A stretch of 64,000 bases of DNA from Bacillota bacterium (GCA_023409265.1 JAEYHZ010000022.1:496001-560000); one strand, 5' to 3'. Positions 9,297 to 18,995 are shown, counted from the first letter of the stretch. Translations and numbers: made by a program. The notes: a model not told the origin generated them from the letters alone.

Positions 9297-10193
9297 TTAC
9301 TCACCCCGTATCATCCAAAAACGTAAAATTTCCATACCTTTGTTTGACAGTATTATATTTGATTGTCTCAACTCCTGAAACGTCTTTTCAAACTCTGCCC
9401 TATTCCGCATATTAAAATATAGCTCCATAAGTTTCAGGTATATTAATTCATTAGGATTTTTTAATTTTACATATCTGCAAAGTGCCTCGGCATCATGCTG
9501 TCGGTTGATTTCAGCTAAAAAATCGATCTGATGGATAAAATCCTCTGTTGAGAGCCTGTCCTCATTTTTTTCAAGCATTTCGTTCATTAGTTTAATGTAT
9601 TTGTTTATATTAAAATATCTGTCTCTCTGGGATAGTACTCCGGTGTCTATGTACCTGTATATTTCATCAAGGAGAGCTCTTCTTAGTTCAACATTGGAAG
9701 TATCCAACGAAAGTTGAGTCTCCATTTCCTGAATGCCCAGCTTTATTTTTCTATAGACTTCCATTGTGGCAGCAGCAGCATAGTGAGAAGTCTCAGAATC
9801 ACTGTCATCCAAGGCTGTCTGCGTTATCCTGCTGTTGTTGATCATATCTTTTTTCAGAATGTCCAGTATAAGTGCTCTCTTATGGTCTGTTTCTCCAACA
9901 GCAAGCATTTCTGAAAATGGAACAATATTAAGCTCCTCCTTAAGATTTGGTTTTGAAATATATTTCTCGTCTTCCCGGGAAACTATCAAATCATTGGTGT
10001 CGTACAAATTTCTCTTATGAATTGCTTTAAACATCAAATGCGGAACAAAATAAATAAGAAAGCCCAGAAAAGGTACCAATAAAAGCATGGCTGTAAACGC
10101 AATAGTATTCACATACTGCTTATTCCTGTTAGTGATGATGAATATGACAGTTATCACTGTATTGAGGGTTAATGCAATAATTAAAAAAATCAT
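9297..10193 (-). CDS. PelE-like membrane protein with TPR-type helices
   Basis: 298 residues. Two transmembrane helices occupy about 2-19 and 31-52. A cytoplasmic helical region follows, whose last 150 residues have repeat-like alpha-alpha hairpins (KYIKLMNEMLEKNEDRL, EALCRYVKLKNPNELIYLKLMELYFN), as expected for the TPR scaffold PelE. PelE binds PelD and PelF in the Pel synthase complex. The assignment rests on position between PelD and PelA/PelF, topology and length, because PelE is poorly conserved. The ATG overlaps the pelD stop (ATGA). Confidence 0.72.
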   Translation of the reverse strand: MIFLIIALTLNTVITVIFIITNRNKQYVNTIAFTAMLLLVPFLGFLIYFVPHLMFKAIHKRNLYDTNDLIVSREDEKYISKPNLKEELNIVPFSEMLAVGETDHKRALILDILKKDMINNSRITQTALDDSDSETSHYAAAATMEVYRKIKLGIQEMETQLSLDTSNVELRRALLDEIYRYIDTGVLSQRDRYFNINKYIKLMNEMLEKNEDRLSTEDFIHQIDFLAEINRQHDAEALCRYVKLKNPNELIYLKLMELYFNMRNRAEFEKTFQELRQSNIILSNKGMEILRFWMIRGE

Positions 10194-12322
10194 GATACCC
10201 TCTCCAATAAATCTAAAACAGTTACACTATTGCCTTTAGCCTCTAAACGCTTTATTACATGTTCGGCATCCTTCAATTGGGTATTTCCGAGAGCCACCAA
10301 CAGCTGATTATTGCCATCAAGGCCAAAGAAATCGGTGGTGCGGAAAAAACTGCATATTTTATTGTAAGTCTCTAAAACGCCATCATCACAATTTATTTTC
10401 AAAAGGCAGAAGTTGGAAAGACCTTGTCTTTGTTCTTCCTTCTTAATCTCTATCAGGTTGTTAAACTCTTTCTCATTGAGGATATTGGTATTTGCTATGT
10501 ATTTGTTTACACGGATTGCCTCTTCATACTCATTTGCTTTAACAATTGAAGAAGTAATTAGTACGGCAAGTGTTTTAAATAAATTAATATTATATATTGT
10601 AAGTAAATGAAACGGCATCTCATTTATTATGATAATTGCAATACACTGTCCCTTATGAAAAATTGGTGCCGCCAGCGAAGGTTCATTCTGGCTCCATTGA
10701 TCTGAAACAAAGATTTCATTGTCAAAGAGTATACCTTTCATTTTAGGGAAATTACCAAGTTTAAATGAATTGCCTTGAAAAACAGATGCAGAATTTAAGG
10801 ACACAATTAGTCTTGCATATTCACTTTCTTTATTAAGTGTATAAACAGACACCGTTTTGGTATTCATAACATCCTTAACAACATTTACTATTGCAGAAAA
10901 GATTTTAGCCGGCTCCAATACTGACAGCTGGCTTATTATGGTGTATAGTTTAGGCAAGCTTGTCTTATAATTCAGAAGTCTGCGTTCGTATTCATGCTTA
11001 ATGATAATATTATCATCATTTATATCTTTTATTTCCTGATACTCATTAAGCATATAATCATATTCTACTTCTTTCTCTTCCATTTTTACTTTGTAGGAAT
11101 CAACACTATATCCAATAACACTCCCTATAAATATATATTGAGCTATTTTCAGTATGCACTCAATATTGAGCAGAACATCAATTAATGAGCTGGTATTTAC
11201 TCCTGTCCTGTATATATAGAATATGCTTGAGAAAACAATTGACAGTATGGATTGCTTAATACCAAATATAAGTGCTATCAACAGTATATAAAAATAAAAC
11301 AAATCTATTGTCCTGAATACCGTATATTGCTCGATAAAAACTGTAAGAAAAGCGAACAGTGCAAACATAAGAATATTTTCCACAAAATTAAGTGTTTCGG
11401 CGTGTATTCTCTTTTTAGGAGCCTTATTCTGCTTTTTAATTTCAGCTTGTGTGAAATCACACTTTGCAAGCTCTTCCTTGAAATTATAAAACTGTACCCA
11501 TTCCAATTCTCTTTTTATTTTTGCAGTATCCAGATTGTAGCATGAGTATTCCCCATAATATTCCTTGACGCTATATTGTCGTCCTGATATATCATTAATT
11601 AATTCTACTGTCTCAAATTCATCGATTTTCTCACTGCCGCTTAAGTTATAAACACAACACGAAGGGCTGTCCTTTACACGAAATATTGCTTCAATAACAT
11701 CATTAATATGTACCGGTGAAAGAATCCTGTATCTATTACCATTAAATTCTCTATTTTTATTAAAGCTATTAAGCACACTGGAAACAAGATCTTTTTGCTT
11801 ATCATCAGCAGAAAAACCATAAAGTAAGGATATTCTCAAAATGACATAATCAAGCATATATATTTGATGGAACTTTAAAAGCAGGTCTTCTCCCTGTGAA
11901 CATAAAATTCCCTTATATGTAACAGGCTTTTTTTCTTCAGCTTCAGAAATCATTTCAGCCGACGGAGAATAAACTTCTTCTGACGAAAGGTAAATAAACT
12001 TTGATACCTCTGTTGAAACAGATTTATTAAGTATATTAAGTAATTGTGAAAGATAGATATTGGATTTTTCAGAAGGGTCCCAAGTGTAATCTGCAAAGAT
12101 ATCTCCGGAAAATATGACAATTTCGGGTTTTACACTGTTAAAAACCTTATCTATTCCCAAATTTTGACTCTCATATGGGTATAATTTATACTTCAAACCC
12201 GGTTTTTCAGCTTTTGTAAAATCTTCTGACGAAATAATAAAAACATTGTTTTCATCTTTTACGAAACGGTTTACCAGCTTCGATGCCAGACTATCGCATC
12301 TGCCTACGTAAAGAACATTCAT
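10190..12322 (-). CDS. pelD: PelD-type c-di-GMP receptor fused to an N-terminal epimerase-like (SDR) domain
   Basis: 710 residues. Residues 1-300 are an extended-SDR/NAD-epimerase fold (YVGRCDSLASKLV, IYLSSEEVYS, LRISLLYGF, SPVHINDVIEAIF, YNLSGSE). The usual YxxxK is YKGIL here and the nucleotide glycines are poor, so catalysis is doubtful. Residues about 310-400 hold four transmembrane helices, then a coiled coil, a GAF domain (about 465-595) and a GGDEF-like end. There the catalytic GGDEF is GNNQL (670-674), but the inhibitory-site motif RxxD is kept as RTTD (661-664) at the correct spacing, the hallmark of PelD as a cyclic-di-GMP binder rather than cyclase. First gene of the pel operon; AAGGAG ten bases before the ATG. 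Confidence 0.88.
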   Translation of the reverse strand: MNVLYVGRCDSLASKLVNRFVKDENNVFIISSEDFTKAEKPGLKYKLYPYESQNLGIDKVFNSVKPEIVIFSGDIFADYTWDPSEKSNIYLSQLLNILNKSVSTEVSKFIYLSSEEVYSPSAEMISEAEEKKPVTYKGILCSQGEDLLLKFHQIYMLDYVILRISLLYGFSADDKQKDLVSSVLNSFNKNREFNGNRYRILSPVHINDVIEAIFRVKDSPSCCVYNLSGSEKIDEFETVELINDISGRQYSVKEYYGEYSCYNLDTAKIKRELEWVQFYNFKEELAKCDFTQAEIKKQNKAPKKRIHAETLNFVENILMFALFAFLTVFIEQYTVFRTIDLFYFYILLIALIFGIKQSILSIVFSSIFYIYRTGVNTSSLIDVLLNIECILKIAQYIFIGSVIGYSVDSYKVKMEEKEVEYDYMLNEYQEIKDINDDNIIIKHEYERRLLNYKTSLPKLYTIISQLSVLEPAKIFSAIVNVVKDVMNTKTVSVYTLNKESEYARLIVSLNSASVFQGNSFKLGNFPKMKGILFDNEIFVSDQWSQNEPSLAAPIFHKGQCIAIIIINEMPFHLLTIYNINLFKTLAVLITSSIVKANEYEEAIRVNKYIANTNILNEKEFNNLIEIKKEEQRQGLSNFCLLKINCDDGVLETYNKICSFFRTTDFFGLDGNNQLLVALGNTQLKDAEHVIKRLEAKGNSVTVLDLLERVS

Positions 12323-12420
12323 TTATAGCATACTCCTTAAAATCAAATAAATAATACCAGCTATTTCTGTCTGTTTTGCCTGAATATAAAATATCAGAGC
12401 AAATTGAAATATATAAAATA

Positions 12421-12449
12421 ATTATATACTACAGAATGCAAATCATCAA
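12421..12449 (-). promoter_or_regulatory. Sigma-A promoter of the pel operon
   Basis: On the minus strand a -35 TTGATG (12444-12449) and a perfect -10 TATAAT (12421-12426) are separated by 17 bp. Predicted transcription start is near 12413, giving a leader of about 90 bases before pelD. I looked for a cyclic-di-GMP riboswitch in this leader and saw none. The 12323-12631 gap holds this promoter and the divergent one for the WG-repeat gene, and nothing else I recognise. Confidence 0.75.
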
Positions 12450-12571
12450 ACAATAATTACCAATTTATTTGAAAATATTAACTTTTGAGACATTACTAAA
12501 CTGTTACCCTTTTTATGGGATAATATTATATAATTTCGTTAATGGTTCTCTAACTGCAAGCCAAGCTTCTA

Positions 12572-12599
12572 TTGGGCAATTAATACAGTAGTATATAAA
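12572..12599 (+). promoter_or_regulatory. Possible promoter of the WG-repeat gene
   Basis: TTGGGC (12572-12577) and TATAAA (12594-12599) with 16 bp between them, 32 bp before the ATG at 12632. The -10 is good and the -35 weak. Confidence 0.35.
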
Positions 12600-12631
12600 A
12601 TTAATCTTTAAAATTTAAAGGGGGTTACCAA

Positions 12632-14863
12632 ATGAAACGAAAACTTTTGTCTTTTTTTCTTATCATAATTATGCTTACAGCAACGTTAAGTATAAACGCA
12701 GGAGCTTGGGAGACAAAACTGTTTCCCGCCTCGGTAGTAACTGTGTCGGGAGAAAAGTGGGGTTACATAAATGAATCCGGAGTTTTTAAAATTCAACCGG
12801 TGTACAGCTTTGCCCGGGATTTCAATGAAAAGGGTATAGCAATAGTTGCTAATGGTACTTCAGAGTACAGTGTTTGCAGCGTATACTTCATCAATACGTC
12901 AGGAAAAGTAGTTTCAGGCCCATTTTCAGCGTATATGCCGGAGTTCAGAAATGGCTTCGCTATTCTTACCACAAATAACAACGGGTCTATAATCATTGAT
13001 GAATCCGGTAAAGTGGTGTTGGAAAGCAAATACACTCTCCAGGAGTATAACGAAGGTCTCATCAGCTTTTCTGACAAGCAAAGCAAACTATACGGCTTTA
13101 TGGATTTGTCCGGAACAATAGTTATACCTTCTAAATATCTTTATGTTGGTAATTTCGTAAATGGAAAGGCAATTGTAGAGAGTGGAAAAGAGAAGTATTG
13201 TACTATAGACAGGACCGGTAAAATTCTGGAGGTCTTAAATTTTTATGATGAGTTTTCCACATCTGAAGGTTTAACCTCCTATTATGATGATAAAACCAAA
13301 TTAAATGGTTATAAAAGTATTGATGGTACTGTCGTTATTCAACCGAAATTTTACACAACCCGGATATTTGAGGATGGCTATGCAGTTGTAGCTGTTGAAA
13401 CATCAGATTATACCACAAAATACGGCTTGATAGATAAAAAGGGCAATTACACAATTAAGCCGGAATACTCCGGCATTTCATATCTGGGACAGGGGTTGTA
13501 CGCTGTAAGTCAGAACTTTTACAGTCCAGACTCTGATTATTGTTCTCCTAAAGCCCTATATAACAATAAAGGTGATAAACTTACAGATTTTAAATACTTC
13601 AAAATAAACCGGTTCAACGGTGAGTATGCAGTTGCATGTGATGAGACAAGCACCTTCTTCATTGACAAAAACGGCAAATTGGCGGATAAACTCCCAAAAC
13701 TTCAGGGTATTGGAGATATCAGGTATATTGGGAATCTCCTGCAGGCAAAACTGGATGGAGGTTTGATATATCTGAAGGACACCGGTGAAATTATATGGCA
13801 GCAGGATAAAACCATACCTCTCGGGAATGGCATCTCGGTTAAAGAAGTGACTTACAGGAAGGATTTTCTGACCCTGATTCAATATCCCCAGGTTACAGGC
13901 TTAACCAATGCAGATGTACAAAACAATATTAACAAGCAGCTTAAAGAAGACTTTATTGGTAATTATGAAAAACGAAAAAACGAACAGGGTGAAGATTATC
14001 TTGAGGAAGTAACAATAAACTTTTCAGCTTCAATAAATAAAAATTTAATTACAATCGAGAAGTCCGGATATTGGTATCCTGTTGGCGCTGCACATGGTAT
14101 GCCCTCTCTTGATTACTTCCATATTGATTTAAAGACCGGAGTCTTCTATCAGCTAAAAGATTTATTCTTACCAAATAGTAAGTATGAAGATAAGCTCACT
14201 GCCCTTGTTAAGAATCAAATCTCTCTTAATAAAAGAATCGGAGCTGTTACAGGTGAGACCTTTTACTTTGAAAATACAGATGTAAAGGTTTCCAAGGATC
14301 AATACTTTATCATAGGAAATGATTCTATAAAACTATATTACACACCTTATGAAATTGGACCCTATGCAGTCGGGTTCCCGGAATTTGAAATTCCATACGG
14401 ACAAATATCGGGTATTATAAATACCAAGGGAGCTTTTTGGAATTCCTTTGATAAGAAAATAATAAACCACAAGAGTAAAGTATTCTGGGAAGTAGAGAAT
14501 ACAAAATTAAAACAAATTGAGAACCTTATGAATTCATATGAACAGAATATAGTAACGTCTATTAACAATAATACCTTTTCCAATGTTGAACCTTATCTTC
14601 TGAAAGGCAGCAACCTTTACAATTCACAAAAGAATCTGGTTGCCAGCCTCTACAGTAAAAATACAAAAGAGAAGCTGATCAAATTTGAGATTTACGCAGT
14701 GGACAAGGATTATGATTCCGAACTGTACAGAGTATTCGTCACTGAAGAAATTGGGATTAAATATACCGGAAAAAACTATGTAAGTAAAAAATACAGCTGG
14801 TGCTATACAGTCAAACCTGACAAGGACCAGAGCTTAAAACTCAGCGATATAGCCAAGTGGTAA
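12632..14863 (+). CDS. Secreted WG-repeat protein with C-terminal DUF3298-type domain
   Basis: 743 residues. Residues 1-25 are a signal peptide ending near INAGA-W. Residues about 30-400 contain WG-type repeats: units of roughly 45-50 residues with patterns such as KWGYINESGVFKIQPVYSFA, LYGFMDLSGTIVIPSKY, KLNGYKSIDGTVVIQPKF and KYGLIDKKGNYTIKPEY, a beta-propeller-like array. Residues about 415-590 fit the DUF3298/DUF4163 pair (WYPVGAAHGMPSLDYFHID, PYEIGPYAVGFPEFEIPY), as in the RsiV extracytoplasmic domain. Likely an exported binding or scaffold protein. GGGGG ribosome binding site nine bases upstream. It is divergent from the pel operon, and no functional tie is proven. Confidence 0.85.
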   Translation: MKRKLLSFFLIIIMLTATLSINAGAWETKLFPASVVTVSGEKWGYINESGVFKIQPVYSFARDFNEKGIAIVANGTSEYSVCSVYFINTSGKVVSGPFSAYMPEFRNGFAILTTNNNGSIIIDESGKVVLESKYTLQEYNEGLISFSDKQSKLYGFMDLSGTIVIPSKYLYVGNFVNGKAIVESGKEKYCTIDRTGKILEVLNFYDEFSTSEGLTSYYDDKTKLNGYKSIDGTVVIQPKFYTTRIFEDGYAVVAVETSDYTTKYGLIDKKGNYTIKPEYSGISYLGQGLYAVSQNFYSPDSDYCSPKALYNNKGDKLTDFKYFKINRFNGEYAVACDETSTFFIDKNGKLADKLPKLQGIGDIRYIGNLLQAKLDGGLIYLKDTGEIIWQQDKTIPLGNGISVKEVTYRKDFLTLIQYPQVTGLTNADVQNNINKQLKEDFIGNYEKRKNEQGEDYLEEVTINFSASINKNLITIEKSGYWYPVGAAHGMPSLDYFHIDLKTGVFYQLKDLFLPNSKYEDKLTALVKNQISLNKRIGAVTGETFYFENTDVKVSKDQYFIIGNDSIKLYYTPYEIGPYAVGFPEFEIPYGQISGIINTKGAFWNSFDKKIINHKSKVFWEVENTKLKQIENLMNSYEQNIVTSINNNTFSNVEPYLLKGSNLYNSQKNLVASLYSKNTKEKLIKFEIYAVDKDYDSELYRVFVTEEIGIKYTGKNYVSKKYSWCYTVKPDKDQSLKLSDIAKW

Positions 14864-14922
14864 TAAAAGTTCATCTTGAGTTGAAAGCATAAAGGGGCTT
14901 ATCTTTCTCCATACAATAAATC

Positions 14923-14979
14923 GGGCCTGCTGATGATATGCCCTGTCAAGTAGACAGTGAGCACATTATCAGCAGGCCC
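14923..14979. terminator. Bidirectional terminator between the WG-repeat gene and ilvB
   Basis: A 15-bp stem, GGGCCTGCTGATGAT (14923-14937) with ATTATCAGCAGGCCC (14965-14979), one wobble, loop of 27 bases. It sits between two convergent genes. The T-runs on both sides are short, so efficiency is uncertain. Confidence 0.6.
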
Positions 14980-15018
14980 TCCTTAACTCTTTGCTATTCA
15001 GTACTGCTGCTCACTTTC

Positions 15019-16698
15019 TCAGCAGTCCACAACCTCATTGAGGCCAGCGCCCGGAGGCACAATTGGGAATACCTTGTCATCCTTGTCAATCTCGAAATTA
15101 ATTAATACAGGTGTATCTGTCTGGGCCAGCGCTTCCTTTATTGCCCCGTCTACCTGATCCGGGCGCGTAACATTTATGCCCTTTGCCCCAAAGGCCTCAG
15201 CCAGAGCCTTAAAGTCAGTGCCCCTGTCTATGGAGGTCTGACTGAATCTGCTGTCATAGAACAGTTCCTGCCACTGCCTTACCATTCCCAGAGCTCTGTT
15301 GTTAAAGAGAGCGATAATTATCGGCAGCTTATATTCCACCGCAGTTGCTAGCTCGTTCAGATTCATTCTGAAGCTTCCGTCACCTGCAATATTGATTACC
15401 TTTTTGTCAGGCATGCCAAGCTGTGCCCCGATACAGGCTCCCAGCCCGTAGCCCATGGTGCCCAGTCCGCCGGAAGAAACAAATTGTCTGAACCTGGTGT
15501 ACTTATAATATTGAGCAGCCCACATCTGGTGCTGTCCAACTTCAGTTGTAATGATTGCATCTCCGTCAGTAAGTTCATACAAACGTTCCATGATGTATTG
15601 AGGCCGGACAATCTCCAGGGACTTATTATATTTAAGAGGATATTTTTCTTTCCAGTTGTTAATCTTATCAATCCAAGCAACATTTTTTCTTGAATTTACA
15701 CCCTTTATCAGCCCTTGTAAAATAAATCTGATATCTCCTACCAGAGGATAGTTCACAGAAATATTTTTACCGACTTCGGCTGAATCAACATCAATATGCA
15801 TGATTTTAGCCTCAGGAGCAAAGTTGCTCACCTTGCTGACAATTCTGTCGCTGAAACGGTTTCCTATTGCAATAAACAAATCGCAATTATGAACAGCATA
15901 ATTTGACGTTTTGGTTCCGTGCATTCCCACCATTCCCATGAAGAGCCGGTGTGTGCCAGGAAAAGTACCCATTCCCATCAGAGATGTGCTCACAGGAATA
16001 TCAGCAAGCTCTGCAAGCTCCAGGACTTCTCTTTCAGCTCCCGCTATACCAACGCCGGCACCGGCCAGGATTACAGGCCTGGAAGCACTCTTTATTGCAT
16101 TAATTGCCGCTTCCATCTCATCACTGCTGATATCATGATATTTATTTGAAATATAGTCACTTTTTTCAGGTATCCGTGGTGTATATTCAACCTCTGTGGC
16201 GGTAACATCCTTGCAGACGTCCACAAGAACCGGCCCCGGCCTGCCTTCTCTGGCAATTGCAAAAGCCTTTCTTATGGTATCAGCCAGTTTTGTCACATCC
16301 TTGACAATAAAATTATGTTTTGTAATAGGCATGGTTATACCTGTAATGTCAACCTCCTGGAAGGAATCCTTACCAAGCAGGCCGGTTGGTACCTGGCCTG
16401 TTATGGCAACCATGGGGACTGAATCCATGTAGGCTGTTGCTATACCTGTAACCAGATTTGTAGCGCCGGGACCCGAGGTTGCTATGCAAACCCCTACCTT
16501 TCCCGTAGCGCGGGCATAGCCGTCTGCCGCATGTGATGCCCCCTGCTCATGGGAGGTAAGTATATGTTTTATCTCATTTTTCGCTCTGTATAAAGCATCA
16601 TATATGATTATGGCCTGACCGCCCGGATACCCGAACACAGTGTCTACGCCCTGCTCTTTTAAGCACTCTATAATAACATCTGCACCAATCAACTTCAT
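15019..16698 (-). CDS. ilvB: Acetolactate synthase, large catalytic subunit
   Basis: 559 residues, the normal length for the catalytic subunit of acetohydroxyacid synthase, which condenses pyruvate with pyruvate or 2-oxobutyrate in branched-chain amino acid synthesis. Three domains are visible: N-terminal TPP-binding part with the catalytic Glu at 51 (SHEQGASHAADGYARATG), a central domain (ILAGAGVGIAGAE, LFIAIGNRFSDR), and the C-terminal TPP/Mg motif starting GDGSFRMNLNELATA. The biosynthetic type is supported by the neighbour ilvD. AAGGAG lies upstream of the ATG. No small regulatory subunit gene follows; the gene ends at a terminator. Confidence 0.95.
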   Translation of the reverse strand: MKLIGADVIIECLKEQGVDTVFGYPGGQAIIIYDALYRAKNEIKHILTSHEQGASHAADGYARATGKVGVCIATSGPGATNLVTGIATAYMDSVPMVAITGQVPTGLLGKDSFQEVDITGITMPITKHNFIVKDVTKLADTIRKAFAIAREGRPGPVLVDVCKDVTATEVEYTPRIPEKSDYISNKYHDISSDEMEAAINAIKSASRPVILAGAGVGIAGAEREVLELAELADIPVSTSLMGMGTFPGTHRLFMGMVGMHGTKTSNYAVHNCDLFIAIGNRFSDRIVSKVSNFAPEAKIMHIDVDSAEVGKNISVNYPLVGDIRFILQGLIKGVNSRKNVAWIDKINNWKEKYPLKYNKSLEIVRPQYIMERLYELTDGDAIITTEVGQHQMWAAQYYKYTRFRQFVSSGGLGTMGYGLGACIGAQLGMPDKKVINIAGDGSFRMNLNELATAVEYKLPIIIALFNNRALGMVRQWQELFYDSRFSQTSIDRGTDFKALAEAFGAKGINVTRPDQVDGAIKEALAQTDTPVLINFEIDKDDKVFPIVPPGAGLNEVVDC

Positions 16699-16799
16699 TT
16701 AATCACTCCTTTTGGGGACTGCTCCTCCTTCATTCAGCACATCTATACCGGAAAAGAGATTCCCCGGACTTACCTTCAATCAGCACTAAGTTCTCTTAA

Positions 16800-18458
16800 C
16801 TATTTCAGTACTGCTCCTGTGCTTGCAGAAGTAACCAGTCTTGCATACCTTCCCAGATAACCTGTGGTTATCTTTGGTGCAGGAGCACTCCACAAGCTTT
16901 TACGCCTTTCAAGTTCTTCCGGACTGCACTCAATGTTAAGCTTCCCTGCCGGAATGTCTATAAGAACCGTATCTCCCTCCTGGATAAGTGCTATGGGGCC
17001 GCCTTCCATTGCCTCAGGAGAAACATGGCCTATGGAAGCCCCCCTGGAGGCACCGGAGAATCTGCCATCCGTGATCAGTGCCACACAGCTGTCCAGGCCC
17101 ATACCCGCTATTGCAGAAGTTGGTCCAAGCATTTCTCTCATACCGGGGCCGCCCTTTGGTCCCTCATAACGGATTATTACTACATCACCTTCAACAATTT
17201 TACCTTCATAAATTGATTTGATAGCTTCATCTTCACTGTCAAACACTCTTGCAGGGCCTTTATGAACCAGCATTGAATCAGCCACCGCAGATTTTTTTAC
17301 TACTGCTCCCCCCGGGGCGATATTTCCTCTGAGTACTGCTATTCCTCCGGTCTGACTGTATGGGGTATCTATATTCTTAATTACATTGTAGTCTTTAACT
17401 TTTGCATCCTTAATATTTTCTTCAACGGTTTTGCCTGTGACAGTTATTAAATCCAAATGAAGTAATCCCTTTTTGGATAACTCCTTCATAACAGCCTGAA
17501 CACCGCCTGCAGCGTAAAGATCCTGGATATGGTAGCCACCGGCCGGTGCAAGTTTACAAAGATTTGGTGTATTGGCACTGATCTTGTTGATTATGTCCAG
17601 ATCTATCTGCATTCCTATTTCATTTGCAATAGCAGGCAGGTGAAGAACTGAATTTGTTGAACAGCCCAATGCCATATCAACTGTCAAGGCATTTTCAAAT
17701 GCCTTTTCCGTCAGAATATCTGAAGGCTTTATATCCTTTTCCACCAGTTCCATTACCTTCATGCCTGCATGTTTGGCAAGCCTTATTCTCTCTGCGTACA
17801 CTGCAGGAATTGTACCGTTTCCTGTTAATCCCAAACCCAGTACTTCTGTCAGGCAGTTCATTGAGTTGGCAGTAAACATACCGGAGCATGAACCACAGCC
17901 GGGACAGGCATTGTTTTCAAAATCGTCAACTTCTTCCTGCGTTATCTTTCCCGCCTTGAAGGCTCCTACTGCCTCAAACATGGTATTCAAATCAAGCTGC
18001 TTACCGTCTTTCTCAAGGGATAACATCGGTCCTCCGCTTACAACAACCGAAGGAACATTTATTCTTGCTGCTGCCATAAGCATACCGGGAACAATCTTGT
18101 CACAGTTTGGAATAAATACCATTCCGTCAAAGCTGTGTGCCTTACCCATTGCCTCACAGGAATCAGCGATCAGTTCCCTGGTGGCCAGTGAATATTTCAT
18201 ACCCGTATGTCCCATTGCTATGCCGTCGCATACTCCGATTGCACCAAACTCAATTGGTGTACCTCCGGCCATTCTTATACCTGCTTTGACAGCCTCGGTT
18301 ATTTTATCCAGATGAATATGACCGGGAATTATCTCATTTTGTGAATTACAGACTCCTATAAGCGGTCTTTCCAGCTCTTCATCTGTGTATCCCATTGCTT
18401 TAAAAAGTGCTCTGTGTGGTGCTCTCTCAATACCTTTTTTTACGATATCACTTCTCAT
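16800..18458 (-). CDS. ilvD: Dihydroxy-acid dehydratase
   Basis: 552 residues, full length. It dehydrates 2,3-dihydroxy-3-methylbutanoate/pentanoate in valine and isoleucine synthesis. Fe-S cluster cysteines are visible in FIPNCDKIVPGM and CPGCGSCSGMFTANSMNC; later motifs GCSTNSVLHLPAIA, YEGPKGGPGMREM and ITDGRFSGASRG are standard. TTGGGAGG precedes the ATG. It is followed after 101 bp by ilvB in the same direction, a two-gene ilvDB unit. The leader upstream shows no T-box signature, and I found no convincing promoter there. Confidence 0.97.
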   Translation of the reverse strand: MRSDIVKKGIERAPHRALFKAMGYTDEELERPLIGVCNSQNEIIPGHIHLDKITEAVKAGIRMAGGTPIEFGAIGVCDGIAMGHTGMKYSLATRELIADSCEAMGKAHSFDGMVFIPNCDKIVPGMLMAAARINVPSVVVSGGPMLSLEKDGKQLDLNTMFEAVGAFKAGKITQEEVDDFENNACPGCGSCSGMFTANSMNCLTEVLGLGLTGNGTIPAVYAERIRLAKHAGMKVMELVEKDIKPSDILTEKAFENALTVDMALGCSTNSVLHLPAIANEIGMQIDLDIINKISANTPNLCKLAPAGGYHIQDLYAAGGVQAVMKELSKKGLLHLDLITVTGKTVEENIKDAKVKDYNVIKNIDTPYSQTGGIAVLRGNIAPGGAVVKKSAVADSMLVHKGPARVFDSEDEAIKSIYEGKIVEGDVVIIRYEGPKGGPGMREMLGPTSAIAGMGLDSCVALITDGRFSGASRGASIGHVSPEAMEGGPIALIQEGDTVLIDIPAGKLNIECSPEELERRKSLWSAPAPKITTGYLGRYARLVTSASTGAVLK

Positions 18459-18679
18459 AATAACCTCCCAATGCGTGACCTGTATTCCCAGGGTTCATGC
18501 AGTTAATAGTAATTAAAAGACTCAGGTGTGTTTTGTTGCCTTTGGCAAGCTTTACTGCTGTTTTCATCTTACGATTATCTATTGAAATAAATAACTGACA
18601 GGAAAATCGGTTTTTCTCACCTATCAAAAAATAAAAGTTACTATATGTTAAAATAATAGCCGGGATAGTGTCCCAGCTT

Positions 18680-18839
18680 AGGGTTCTTAAAACAATAAGA
18701 CATAATTTTGAAGCGAGGAATTATTCAATAGTGCAAGGCGGAGGAAAGAGGAATAATTGCTTTATTCCGACTGACGACAACACAGCAATATCGAAAAATA
18801 ACCGCTTCAAAATTGGGAGGTTATTGTTTTAAGAACCCT
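18680..18839. repeat. 160-bp hairpin repeat, family A copy 1 (conserved apex, private arms)
   Basis: Perfect 18-bp ends agggttcttaaaacaata (18680-18697) and its complement (18822-18839). A second inner pair aattttgaagcg/cgcttcaaaatt lies at 18704-18715 and 18803-18814. The apex 18737-18785 contains GGCGGAGG, the palindrome GGAATAATTGCTTTATTCC and ACTGACGACAAC. It matches the apex of the repeat at 50874-51038 at 44 of 49 positions by eye, while the arms of the two share nothing. The rest of the 18459-18995 gap has the ilvD leader and AT-rich DNA without recognisable features. Confidence 0.8.
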
Positions 18840-18995
18840 CGGTAACCTTATTTTACTCTTATGTGCAGGATGTGTCTATACGGAATGGGCAAGTGGATAA
18901 AAAACATTCAAACATACGAATGTATTAAACATAAAACATTAATCTGTTATTCGCATAAAAAGTAATCAGTATTAATATGGCTTATAGAATATTAT

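Noticed and set aside
12323..12420. Cyclic-di-GMP riboswitch in the pel leader
   Set aside because: Looked for because PelD binds c-di-GMP, but the conserved GEMM core sequences are absent.
17761..18315. 184-codon plus-strand open frame
   Set aside because: Antisense to ilvD, which is full length with all Fe-S motifs; the frame is a codon-bias shadow.
18459..18679. T-box leader upstream of ilvD
   Set aside because: The conserved AGGGTGG-type T-box sequence and a terminator/antiterminator pair are not present.
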